From Pandoraea bronchicola (GTDB taxonomy: Bacteria; Pseudomonadota; Gammaproteobacteria; Burkholderiales; Burkholderiaceae), in assembly GCF_902459805.1 (NCBI RefSeq), contig NZ_CABPST010000009.1:124001-188000 (forward strand): a stretch of DNA of 64,000 nt. Direction: 5' to 3'. Positions 9,907 through 18,287 of this stretch are shown piece after piece (the stretch's first letter is position 1; each line of letters opens with the position of its first letter). The notes beneath the pieces were generated by a model. It was not told where the DNA came from and made no database searches. It saw only the letters and a list, made by a program, of their open reading frames with translations. A program made the translations under genes and the position numbers.

Positions 9907-10621
9907 CCTTTCCTCTCTGACCTTTCCTCTCTGAAGTCCCCCACTCTGAAGCTGGCGGCGAGGGGGCAGGAGCAACCTTGACCAGCATGCGCTCGTCAGC
10001 CTTATTGACGCGCGCCAACACGTTGAACCCTGGCGAGTCCACCACAGATCCTTTCGTTCGCATAACGCTTTGTGCAACCGTCGCCGGACGAATTCCGGCG
10101 ACAGCATCAACCGAACGCTGGCCAGCCAGCAAACTTACGAAGGGTGTCCTCGGCGGGGTAAGGTCAGTTCCTCGTTATCGACCAGCACTCCATTCGAGCG
10201 CGCGAGGTCGCAGTGATGGTCTTCGAATCAAAATTCTCGATTAGTGGAAAGCCATCTTTGCAAGCCACAAGGACGGTGTATTGACCTCGCGGGTAGGGGC
10301 GATTGCTCCTTGAAAATTGCGAGGCGGCTCGTGCCATCCGCGATGGCACACCTCCAGCAGCCGAAAGCCAGTTTCACATTGCGAAATTCGCCTCGAATTC
10401 CCGCGGCCTTTATTTTTCACGGCCCGAAAGCATGTTTCATATCGCAAAAATCAAACAATAACTCATTGAAAATTAACGATAAATTATGTCTTATGTCTTA
10501 TATAAGACTTCGTCGAAATGGATCGGAGGGGCGCTACCATTGAGTCATGCAGTTCGCTTCGGTACACGTCGCGGCACGCTGAACCCTTTAATCAAACGCG
10601 CATTACGTTTAGGAGATGCAC
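9907..10621. other. gene-poor region upstream of isocitrate lyase
   Basis: About 700 bp with no convincing gene. It begins with a perfect tandem duplication of a 14-nt unit (tgacctttcctctc) around 9904-9931, contains AT-rich DNA towards the right end, and holds a 14-bp palindrome at 10495-10508. Short frames here (such as 10349 to 10164 on the minus strand) match no family I know; some could be remnants. Confidence 0.55.
10495..10508. promoter_or_regulatory. perfect palindrome upstream of aceA, candidate operator
   Basis: GTCTTATATAAGAC is a perfect 14-bp palindrome 114 bp before the aceA start, preceded by a direct repeat of TTATGTC. It suits a dimeric repressor, for example of the GntR type; the identity is inference. 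Confidence 0.5.
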
Positions 10622-12202
10622 ATGGCCCAATATCAAGACGACATCAAGGACGTTGCTGATTTGAAAGCGACGCACGGCAACGCGTGGAATGCCATCAATC
10701 CGGAGTACGCGGCTCGCATGCGTGCCCAGAACCGATTCAAAACGGGCCTGGACATCGCCAAGTACACGGCCAAGATCATGCGCGCCGACATGGCAGCCTA
10801 CGATGCCGATCCATCCAAGTACACCCAGTCGCTGGGCTGCTGGCACGGTTTCATCGGCCAGCAGAAGATGATCTCCATCAAGAAGCACTTCAACAGCACC
10901 GACCGCCGCTACCTTTACCTGTCCGGGTGGATGGTCGCTGCGCTGCGCTCCGAGTTCGGCCCGCTGCCGGATCAGTCGATGCACGAAAAGACCTCCGTCA
11001 GTGCGCTGATTCGCGAGTTGTACACCTTCCTGCGCCAAGCCGACGCCCGTGAGCTTGGCGGTCTGTTCCGTCAGTTGGATGCTGCCGAAGGCTCTGCCAA
11101 GGCGGCCATTCAGGAAAAAATCGACAACCACGTCACCCACGTCGTGCCGATCATCGCCGACATCGACGCAGGTTTCGGCAACGCGGAAGCCACCTACCTG
11201 CTGGCCAAGCAGTTCATCGAAGCGGGCGCATGCTGCATTCAGATCGAAAACCAGGTGTCTGACGAGAAGCAGTGCGGTCACCAGGATGGCAAAGTCACCG
11301 TGCCGCACGAGGACTTCCTGGCCAAGATTCGCGCCATCCGCTATGCCTTCCTGGAGCTGGGCGTTGACGACGGTATCATCGTGGCGCGCACCGACTCACT
11401 GGGTGCCGGTCTGACCAAGCAGATCGCCGTGACCCGCACGCCGGGTGACCTGGGCGACCAATACAACTCCTTCCTTGACTGCGAAGCACTGTCGGCTGAC
11501 GAACTGGGCAATGGCGACGTCATCATCAAACGCGACGGGAAGTTGCTGCGTCCCAAGCGCCTGCCGAGCAACCTGTTCCAGTTCCGCGCCGGCACAGGCG
11601 AAGCGCGCTGTGTGCTGGATTGTGTCACCGCGCTGCAAAACGGCGCTGATCTGCTGTGGATCGAAACCGAAAAGCCGCATATCGCTCAAGTCGGCGCCAT
11701 GGTCAGCGAGATTCGTAAGGTCATTCCGAACGCCAAGCTGGTGTACAACAACAGCCCGTCGTTCAACTGGACCCTGAATTTCCGCCAGCAGGTGTATGAC
11801 GCGATGAAGGCCGCGGGCGAGGACGTGTCGGCATACGAGCGCGGCCAACTGATGAGCGTGGAGTACGATCAGACCGAACTGGCTGCGCGGGCCGACGAGA
11901 AGATCCGGACCTTCCAGGCCGACGCGTCGCGCGAAGCCGGTGTCTTCCATCACCTGATTACGCTGCCGACCTACCACACCGCAGCACTGTCTACCGACAA
12001 TCTGGCCAAGGAGTACTTCGGCGACCAGGGCATGCTGGGTTACGTGGCCGGTGTGCAACGCAAGGAAATCCGTCAGGGCATCGCCTGCGTCAAGCACCAG
12101 AACATGTCCGGCTCGGACATCGGCGACGACCACAAAGAGTATTTCAGTGGCGAAGCGGCCCTGAAAGCGGCGGGTAAAGACAACACGATGAACCAGTTCT
12201 GA
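10622..12202 (+). CDS. aceA: isocitrate lyase
   Basis: A 526-aa isocitrate lyase, the first glyoxylate-shunt enzyme, splitting isocitrate into glyoxylate and succinate in the cytoplasm. The length matches the long Pseudomonas/Burkholderia type. The catalytic loop is present as DEKQCGHQDGK, with the essential Cys at about residue 218. IADIDAGFGN upstream holds metal-binding Asp residues, and NNSPSFNWTLNF is the conserved C-terminal substrate segment. I start at the ATG at 10622, six bases after AGGAG; an ATG at 10616 touches that site. It is transcribed alone, with a strong terminator after it and a palindromic candidate operator before it. Confidence 0.97.
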   Translation: MAQYQDDIKDVADLKATHGNAWNAINPEYAARMRAQNRFKTGLDIAKYTAKIMRADMAAYDADPSKYTQSLGCWHGFIGQQKMISIKKHFNSTDRRYLYLSGWMVAALRSEFGPLPDQSMHEKTSVSALIRELYTFLRQADARELGGLFRQLDAAEGSAKAAIQEKIDNHVTHVVPIIADIDAGFGNAEATYLLAKQFIEAGACCIQIENQVSDEKQCGHQDGKVTVPHEDFLAKIRAIRYAFLELGVDDGIIVARTDSLGAGLTKQIAVTRTPGDLGDQYNSFLDCEALSADELGNGDVIIKRDGKLLRPKRLPSNLFQFRAGTGEARCVLDCVTALQNGADLLWIETEKPHIAQVGAMVSEIRKVIPNAKLVYNNSPSFNWTLNFRQQVYDAMKAAGEDVSAYERGQLMSVEYDQTELAARADEKIRTFQADASREAGVFHHLITLPTYHTAALSTDNLAKEYFGDQGMLGYVAGVQRKEIRQGIACVKHQNMSGSDIGDDHKEYFSGEAALKAAGKDNTMNQF

Positions 12203-12221
12203 CAGCAGTCATCTCCAAAGC

Positions 12222-12257
12222 AAAACGCCAATCCAGTCAGGGTTGGCGTTTTTTTTT
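12222..12257 (+). terminator. Rho-independent terminator of aceA
   Basis: Stem aaaacgccaa / ttggcgtttt with an 11-nt loop, followed by an uninterrupted T-run to 12257, 20 bp after the aceA stop. Confidence 0.93.
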
Positions 12258-12618
12258 GCCTGACGGGATGAGCGGGACATTATCGAAGGCTATCTTGTGC
12301 GCTTGCGTGACGACGGGGTGCGCCCGCATTCGAGTTTGCGGTGTCCGAGGTCGTTAGATCGCCACACTTCTCGCGTAGGCGCGCCCGCAAAACAGGGAGT
12401 CCCGCATAAGGGACACCAAGGCAGCGCAACGTGCTCGATGCCGCGATCCTTTGGTGGAAGTCCGAGGATTCTCCTCGCAGCGACAAGCGTATCGGCTGGC
12501 CTGATCGGTGGACTGTTGCGAATTCGGTGGGCACCACCTGAGCTTCTTGCGCCTTCGCAAACGCTATCGGGCTGACACAACTGCGTGTCGAGTTGTCGAA
12601 CCGCGCCTCGCGCAGTCC
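12258..12618. other. gene-poor stretch with a possible transposase scar
   Basis: No intact gene. On the plus strand near 12300-12345 a short frame reads GVRPHSSL, resembling the C-terminal YN..RPHSSL motif of IS3-family OrfB transposases, but no further homology or terminal repeats are visible. The remainder shows nothing recognisable. Confidence 0.3.
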
Positions 12619-12771
12619 CTAGCGAACGCCCCCCGTCTTCGTAGCAGGGCCATTCGACGCGCTGTTCTTGCCGATGACACCGCCGCAGGCGCCGCGAAGC
12701 AAATTACCATCCCGTTCGATGTGATTTTGCGCGCGGAGGTTGCTGGACGGGCACGCGATGAGCAGCCGATC
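12619..12771 (-). pseudogene. orphan copy of the C-terminal tail of the upstream lipoprotein
   Basis: These 50 codons plus stop encode a diverged duplicate of the last 50 residues of the lipoprotein gene just upstream (12786-14120). Shared features are IACPS, LRG-x-CGGVIG, SNGPA and a final Arg before the stop; about half the residues are identical. There is no start codon or ribosome-binding site of its own before the homology, and an unrelated stretch of only 14 bp separates it from the first tail's stop codon. It looks like the remnant of a second gene copy or a displaced alternative C-terminus. Confidence 0.7.
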
Positions 12772-12785
12772 CGACTCGTCGTCAA

Positions 12786-14120
12786 CTACCGAATCGCTCC
12801 CGATCTGACCGCCGGACCATTCGAATTCGCTCGCTCTCCGATAACGCCACCACAACTGCCGCGTAACTGACCGCCTTCCCACCGGATATTCCTTTCAGCG
12901 CGAATTTCGCCAGACGGGCACGCAATGAAATTGATCGGCGCGCTGTTGTAGGGCGCATGCTGGCGGTTCGCTTCTCCCGGCGGGATCTCCGGCGTCCCCG
13001 AGGTACGGTACCGCGTCACTCGATCACATGCCGCGTCACGAAGGTCCATGACGGGGTTCTTACCGGTCATCACATCGACAAAACAATAGGTGACCTGAAC
13101 CGGGAAGTCGCATGAATTGACAAATGACACTTCATACTTGCTCGGACGCCCTAACTTAATGCAGCGATTGACAGCTGGCACAGTGGGATTCAACTGGCTA
13201 TTCGAGCCGGGCGCGGAATCAGCAGGAACACTCGAATTCAAGGGTCGCGAATTGCCTTGCATCGCGCCGCCCAGGGCCGCCATCTGTGCCGCGTTCTTAC
13301 CGCCGCCGGCTGCGACGCCTTGCATCACTGCGCCAAGGACCGCCAGCGTGCCTGACGCCCCGCCACCGTCCGTCTGCGCATTCTCCGCGAGCCAGCGGCG
13401 CTTTTGTGCCCGATTCTCGTCCTCGATCTTGCGCATCTCCGCTTCGGACTCACGTTGAGCGATCTCGTCGCGTTTGATCTCGTCCTGAACGCGCTGTTTG
13501 TCGGCTTGCGCGCCCCGGTCGGAATCTGCTGCGACCTTGGCGCGCTGATCCGCATCGAGCATGGCGAGCAAGGTGTCTCGCAGAGCCCGGCAATCGCGTG
13601 TGTCTGCACATTCAACGTCGCTGATGATGTTGTCGTAGCGGTCGTGTTTGCCGAGCGTGCCCATGTACTGCCAGCGATAGCCACCAGTCACGCTGACTTT
13701 TCCTGCGTCGTCTTTTTGCAGATAGGCGTAGTACTTCCTCGGCTTTCCGGGCTTCGCGACGAAGAATTCCGTCGATTTCACCCTGCCGCTCGTCCCGTAG
13801 TCGAGCTCTTGAGTCAATTCGCCGGGGCCGCTGATATAGCCGTCCTCGCACTTGCCCGACCACCAGTACTTTCCGTTCGCCTGCCGCGCCCGCGCGTCGG
13901 CATTCATCTTCTTTTGGAAGTCGTAGTCCTCGTCGCGAATCACATAGGCGATGCGCTGAAGTTTGCATCCCTCAGCCGTCGATACCTCTATCGTTTCGGA
14001 GCGGGACGGGTTGTCCTTGGGACCGAACAGCAACGCGCAGCCGCTCAAGGCGACGGCCGGAACGAGCATCAGGATGGATCTTGAGACAACGAACAAGCTC
14101 GCGCGACGGAGCAGCAACAT
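12786..14120 (-). CDS. lipoprotein of unknown function with coiled-coil centre and cysteine-rich tail
   Basis: A 444-aa predicted lipoprotein: charged N-terminus, hydrophobic stretch, then lipobox LSGC (Cys at about 27). Residues ~40-190 form a globular region; ~190-250 is a highly charged, probably coiled-coil segment (KRDEIAQRESEAEMRKIEDE); then a Gly/Ala/Met-rich linker (LGAVMQGVAAGGG); the last ~130 residues carry six or so Cys. I chose the ATG at 14120, preceded by GGGGGA; an in-frame TTG lies at 14150. I do not recognise the family. It is divergent from a degenerate regulator and next to other exported proteins. The tail is duplicated downstream (12619-12771). Confidence 0.75.
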   Translation of the reverse strand: MLLLRRASLFVVSRSILMLVPAVALSGCALLFGPKDNPSRSETIEVSTAEGCKLQRIAYVIRDEDYDFQKKMNADARARQANGKYWWSGKCEDGYISGPGELTQELDYGTSGRVKSTEFFVAKPGKPRKYYAYLQKDDAGKVSVTGGYRWQYMGTLGKHDRYDNIISDVECADTRDCRALRDTLLAMLDADQRAKVAADSDRGAQADKQRVQDEIKRDEIAQRESEAEMRKIEDENRAQKRRWLAENAQTDGGGASGTLAVLGAVMQGVAAGGGKNAAQMAALGGAMQGNSRPLNSSVPADSAPGSNSQLNPTVPAVNRCIKLGRPSKYEVSFVNSCDFPVQVTYCFVDVMTGKNPVMDLRDAACDRVTRYRTSGTPEIPPGEANRQHAPYNSAPINFIACPSGEIRAERNIRWEGGQLRGSCGGVIGERANSNGPAVRSGAIR

Positions 14121-14197
14121 GAATCCCCCCGAAGGATTTTTTTGCTTCAATGAATTGGCGGGAGATCGGATTCCATTCAGAGGCCCGCTATTGCGCC

Positions 14198-14449
14198 ATG
14201 AGCTCCACTTTATCGACTCGCAGTCTTGATGGCATCCTTCGTTTGGATGATTTTTCCCGGGCCACCGGTCGGGCAGGATGTCGTCTGGTCACCGGCGAGT
14301 ACCGCCTCGCGCTTCCTGAACTTATTGATATGGCCGATGCCATTGGGCTCGACATGGTTGAACTCGTCAACCTGTCCCAGCAGCAGATCCTGGCGGCAGA
14401 TATCCGCACGCATGCGACGATTACCCAACCCCCCGCGACCGAAGTGTGA
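14198..14449 (+). pseudogene. degenerate XRE-type helix-turn-helix regulator
   Basis: The 83-codon frame ends with a segment (TGEYRLALPELIDMADAIGL) closely resembling the post-recognition-helix part of Cro/C1-type regulators (E-x-GERRLDLPEL-x-D-x-ADALG). Upstream, DDFSRATGR resembles the start of the HTH, but the recognition helix is missing: in another frame the bases read GQDVVW, suggesting a small deletion. It is most likely an inactivated regulator; a short functional protein is less likely. Confidence 0.45.
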
Positions 14450-14546
14450 GGTGACGCGCATCCCCCAAATTGGGGATGCGGGGCGATTTCCCCTGTGTCA
14501 CCATGCGCGCATCTCAGATACCTACAAGCCCAATTTGAGGGGGAAG

Positions 14547-15206
14547 ATGATACGACGCATTTCACTGGCCTATATGCTGGCATCGGGCGCCGTGCTCGTC
14601 GTGGCTGATGCAGCTGCCCAGACACCGACCGAAAATCAACTGCGCATGGCGCAATGTGCCGACATGGCCGGCGCGCGCCAGGGCAGCGACCGCAAGACAT
14701 TCATGCGAGCCTGCCTGAAGAAAGATTCCGCGCCGTCGGCTCCCGCTAACGCTAAGACCCAGGGCAATTTGACCGCAACAGGCTTCTCGGGAACGGCAGA
14801 CGGGTTCGAGTTCTCTGTCGACGGATCGCAGGCCGTTGGGGTCGGAGGACCGTGCGTGAGCGCGGGCGTCAAACGATTTACGTTCACGGTGCCGTCGAGT
14901 TTCGTCCAGTGGCAACGCGGCACATTCCGCAGTCAGTACAGCATGACTGGCCACGGGGATCTTCCGCAGCGCTCGGGACCACCTCTTGACGTGCTGTATT
15001 CATTCGACGCGAAGTTCGACTGGGCAGGCCAAATGGCGGCGGTTGCGCAACAGCGCCGTAATCTGCCCGATGGTGGCGCGGCCATTGAGTGCCTTGCGCG
15101 CAGCCATGACAAATACGTGGAGGCTGCCGAGAACTGGATGCAAACCAACAAGGGGATGATCCAAAAGCAGTGGGGCGCACAGATCAAGGAAATGACCCGC
15201 CAATGA
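14547..15206 (+). CDS. exported protein with PsiF-like repeat
   Basis: A 219-aa secreted protein. A Sec signal peptide (RRISLAYMLASGAVLVVADA, cleaved after AAAQ or so) is followed by a segment QLRMAQCADMAGARQG then RKTFMRACLK, which matches the short PsiF repeat pattern (two Cys bracketing a basic/aromatic helix) seen in small periplasmic proteins. The remaining ~150 residues, containing two further Cys, are unrecognised. The ATG at 14547 has a GAGGGGGAAG site; longer frames upstream lack a signal. It sits among other exported proteins of unknown role. Confidence 0.75.
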   Translation: MIRRISLAYMLASGAVLVVADAAAQTPTENQLRMAQCADMAGARQGSDRKTFMRACLKKDSAPSAPANAKTQGNLTATGFSGTADGFEFSVDGSQAVGVGGPCVSAGVKRFTFTVPSSFVQWQRGTFRSQYSMTGHGDLPQRSGPPLDVLYSFDAKFDWAGQMAAVAQQRRNLPDGGAAIECLARSHDKYVEAAENWMQTNKGMIQKQWGAQIKEMTRQ

Positions 15207-15369
15207 CGGAGAGCGCGGGGCGTTCTTCACGGATTCGTTTAAGATCGGCGACGTATCAGCGCGTCCGCCGCATAGACGCGGACAAGGCGTCGTCGATCAG
15301 CCAAACGAATGACGCACGCCGCCGCCCACGCTCCTTACCATGCACGAGACGAATCCTAGGAGCACGGAC

Positions 15370-16044
15370 ATGCGAGCCGTCATGGCATTAGTCGTCGCCG
15401 TGCTATCGGCTTCGGCGCACGCGCAAGGAAACAACTGCGACTGTCAGCAGTACACGGCAGCGTGCGAAGCATCGATCAACGTCGTGCCGACGACCTCCAC
15501 CAAGGGCTCGTACGGTGCCGACCTGCAGATTCGTTCGACGGCGCCCCAGTGTTCAAAAGTCGACTACTACGTCGACAGAACCCCGTATTTCACGATTTTG
15601 AGCCAGAGCCATCAGGGGGAGGATCGCGTGTTCGGACAAAAGCCAATCACGCGCGCCGACATCAGTTCGATCAGTTGCCACGTTTGCCGCCAGCAGGACG
15701 CAAACACGTCATCCGGTAGCGACAGGAATGCGAGAGGCGCCTCGCAGGTGACGTTATTTCGCCCCGACGGCGACGCAGGATCGGCTGTCACCAATCAACT
15801 GACGATCGACGGCAAATCCGTCGGCAGTCTCAGCAACGGGCAAAGCCTTTCCGTCGACCTGGGCGCGGGCTCTCACACCGTCAAGAACGTTCGCAGATAC
15901 CAAGGCGCTTGGCAGGGCGAGTGCAGTCAAGCGATTCAGGTCGATGGCGTCACAGCCTACCGATACGAGGTTTCGCTGACTCGTCTGGTGGGCACAACGG
16001 CGACATCCGCCGCCGAAGCGTCGTGCCGGCTCGTCGCTCGTTAA
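15370..16044 (+). CDS. exported cysteine-rich protein, paralogue A
   Basis: A 224-aa protein with signal peptide (MRAVMALVVAVLSASAHA) and mature start near QGNNCDC. The first ~90 mature residues form a domain shared with the protein at 16939: CDC, a C about nine residues on, then KG-x-YGADL, QC-x-x-V-x-Y-x-VD-x-TP-x-FTIL and a closing C-x-x-C. The C-terminal ~95 residues (LTIDGKSVGSLSNGQSLSVD) resemble PEGA/DUF2846-type beta domains of cell-surface proteins. The ATG at 15370 follows AGGAG. Function unknown; the domain probably forms several disulphides in the periplasm. Confidence 0.75.
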   Translation: MRAVMALVVAVLSASAHAQGNNCDCQQYTAACEASINVVPTTSTKGSYGADLQIRSTAPQCSKVDYYVDRTPYFTILSQSHQGEDRVFGQKPITRADISSISCHVCRQQDANTSSGSDRNARGASQVTLFRPDGDAGSAVTNQLTIDGKSVGSLSNGQSLSVDLGAGSHTVKNVRRYQGAWQGECSQAIQVDGVTAYRYEVSLTRLVGTTATSAAEASCRLVAR

Positions 16045-16200
16045 CCGTTGACGTGCTTCGCGGCACGGGAGAACGCGGCGGAACATCTTGGCCATGGAGG
16101 TTTTGGAATACTTCATTTGAAGGATATCCATCGACGCGGCACGTTCCGACAATACGGGTATTCGCACTTATGCCGTCGTAACCCCCGGCGGACTTCAGCT

Positions 16201-16926
16201 ATGCGCCATGGTCTTCGCTCGCCTGTGCTTCGTTCATCAGTCGCCCGGTTACTCGCCATGTCGACGCTGCTGCTGGCCGGTTGCGCGTCTACACCGCGTA
16301 TTCCACCGCAGCAGCCGATGATGTCAGGCATCACAGACAAACCAACGGTCCAGTCGCCTCAGACGAAACTTCGCGGCGGTCCGGATGCACGTCTGGCGGT
16401 GCTTCTTAGCAGCAATACCATCGCGAACACGCAATACCTCCGTGAGCGGCAGACGGCTTTCGACGAAAAATTCGATGGCAATGCCTGGTCAGCGCCCTAC
16501 CAACTTGTGCTCGACCCCGGATTCTCGCTGGCATGGATCGCGCACTCACTCAGGCAACGTTTCGGCACTGTGATGCTGGTACCCGATGCCAACGCCGCCA
16601 TCAATGGCAGGTTCGATGGCATTGCCGTGGTGGATGTCTTCTTCGAACCGTATGACAAGGGCATTCCGGAATCCACCGCACACGTTACCGTGGCCTTTTA
16701 CGATGCGCAGTTCCGCTATATCGGCGCCGCAGGCGGCAAGGAATACAAAGCGGCTACCGGATTCTGCTGCTGGGCGTACAGCGAGGTCGTAGCGCTCGCC
16801 CGGACACATCAAAAGACGATAGCCAACGCGTTGCAGGACTTCGACACCCGATTGCCCTACCTGGTGGAGACTTCGCCCGGCGGCGTGCCCAAGCCCCGCA
16901 ACAACGCCGTGGGCGCAACCCGATAG
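16201..16926 (+). CDS. lipoprotein of unknown function
   Basis: A 241-aa predicted lipoprotein with lipobox LLAGC (Cys about residue 26). The mature part has a conserved-looking globular domain (LVLDPGFSLAWIAHSLRQRF, then VVDVFFEPYDK) and an FCCWAY double-cysteine motif near residue 190. I start at the ATG at 16201, which puts a correct signal sequence at the N-terminus; the frame is open further upstream without signal character. It ends 12 bp before the next gene and probably forms an operon with the paralogous cysteine-rich proteins around it. No family recognised. Confidence 0.72.
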   Translation: MRHGLRSPVLRSSVARLLAMSTLLLAGCASTPRIPPQQPMMSGITDKPTVQSPQTKLRGGPDARLAVLLSSNTIANTQYLRERQTAFDEKFDGNAWSAPYQLVLDPGFSLAWIAHSLRQRFGTVMLVPDANAAINGRFDGIAVVDVFFEPYDKGIPESTAHVTVAFYDAQFRYIGAAGGKEYKAATGFCCWAYSEVVALARTHQKTIANALQDFDTRLPYLVETSPGGVPKPRNNAVGATR

Positions 16927-16938
16927 AGGTGGATCGTG

Positions 16939-17619
16939 ATGAAGATCGCTCCGAAAACATTCGTACGCTATGCGCTTGCTGTCCTGCTCGTTGGCGCGGC
17001 GAGTCGGTCGTTCTCGCAAAGCTGTGATTGCACCGAGATCGTGGGGTCGTGTCAGGGCGCAGTCTCTCTCACCCCAACGGGTAGTCAGAAGGGGCTGTAT
17101 GGGGCCGATCTCGCGATCAGCGCTAACGCTGCACAGTGCGCCCGCGTGGAGTACTTCGTCGACAACACCCCGGCGTTCACAATTCTGGTGAACGGTCGCA
17201 GCGGATCGGACCGGGTCATGGGCACCAGCGAGCAGCCGTTGACAGCGAGTCGCGTGGCGTATCAGGGCTGCCGCATCTGCAAGGCGGCCTCCGACCAACG
17301 CAAGGACACCGCCAGGAATGGGGACAGCGAAGCCGAAAACCTTTTTGCTGCGGCTCTGGCCAACGACACCTTCAATCCGAACAGTAAAGAGGAAGGCTTC
17401 CAGCGCTTAGCCGGTGCGTCTGGGGGAAACGATGCCACGATTTCCGCGATGATGAGTGTCATGCAGGGCATGCAGCAGTTGCAGGCGGCGGGCGGCGGGG
17501 CGCGTGCTGCGGCCGTGCAGGCACCGGTGGGCGCAGCGCAGAAAGCGATGCCGGCCACCTGCACCTCGGCGGGCTTCAGAACCTGTGATTTTGGCTCCCC
17601 GAACCCCGGACCCAGGTGA
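16939..17619 (+). CDS. exported cysteine-rich protein, paralogue B
   Basis: A 226-aa secreted protein with signal peptide (YALAVLLVGAASRSFS). The first domain is homologous to the protein at 15370: SCDC, KGLYGADL, QCARVEYFVDNTPAFTIL, GSDRVMG and a closing C-x-x-C. The second half differs from paralogue A: a Met/Gly/Ala-rich low-complexity part (MMSVMQGMQQLQAAGGG) similar in character to the linker of the 12786-14120 lipoprotein, then CTSAGFRTCDFG. The ATG at 16939 is used; a GTG directly precedes it. It is 12 bp behind the lipoprotein gene. Function unknown. Confidence 0.75.
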   Translation: MKIAPKTFVRYALAVLLVGAASRSFSQSCDCTEIVGSCQGAVSLTPTGSQKGLYGADLAISANAAQCARVEYFVDNTPAFTILVNGRSGSDRVMGTSEQPLTASRVAYQGCRICKAASDQRKDTARNGDSEAENLFAAALANDTFNPNSKEEGFQRLAGASGGNDATISAMMSVMQGMQQLQAAGGGARAAAVQAPVGAAQKAMPATCTSAGFRTCDFGSPNPGPR

Positions 17620-17862
17620 AGACGCACGACAACGGGTCGCCTTGACAGCACTAAGCCGGGGCAATGCGCCGCCGACAATACCGCAGTATCGCCACCCATA
17701 TGCGTAGCGGCCGGGCACGATGCTCATTGCACCACAACTGTATTGAATGCCGCAGGAGCAAACGTCTGGCAACGCGACAAGGAAGTCCCAAAGCGGCCTG
17801 AAATCGAACCAAAGGGAATCCCCGAAAGCGCCTGCGATGGCAATCGATCCCGAGGCTCGAAC

Positions 17863-17897
17863 CGTAACGACGCGGCGTGAAGCTCCGCGTCGTTACG
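17863..17897. terminator. strong hairpin, possible terminator
   Basis: Arms cgtaacgacgcgg / ccgcgtcgttacg pair perfectly over 13 bp around a 9-nt loop, about 240 bp after the last exported-protein gene. There is no T-run, so its role as terminator is uncertain. Confidence 0.45.
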
Positions 17898-18043
17898 CTC
17901 CAGCTTTCATCCCAACCTCCATGATTTCTTCATGGGGCGTCACCAGAAGTACTCCCACCGTTTTTCTTCGGCGTTAGAGAATCACTGAGCGTGGATTTTC
18001 TCGCTCATTTCATGAATACCGCCCTACTATCGCGCTGAGATAA

Positions 18044-18068
18044 GAAAAAGGCCCCAAGAAGGAGCCTT
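18044..18068 (-). terminator. Rho-independent terminator, minus strand
   Basis: On the minus strand aaggctcc / ggggcctt (one G-U pair) with a 5-nt loop is followed by five U. It would end a leftward transcript, most likely the isochorismatase-family gene about 220 bp upstream. Confidence 0.6.
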
Positions 18069-18287
18069 GATAAATCGAGTATCCGGGTTCGGCGATTGAC
18101 GTTTGTCGGACATGCCGCATCACAGCAACCATCCCGTTTTAAGATATGCGAGACATTTGACCCAAAGCGACCCACAACTGTCGGTCGTAACCGCGCGCGT
18201 TCAACAGCCGTTTGCAATCCTGGACGGTCATACCAAGCTGCGCGCTCCCCCGCAAATCCCGGCGATTCCGCTCGCCATCACGGATCA

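Larger units (their letters stand above)
17620..18287. other. gene-poor region with hairpins
   Basis: No convincing gene. It holds a 13-bp perfect hairpin (17863-17897) and a terminator-like structure (18044-18068). Several short frames exist on both strands without starts or recognisable families. Confidence 0.55.
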
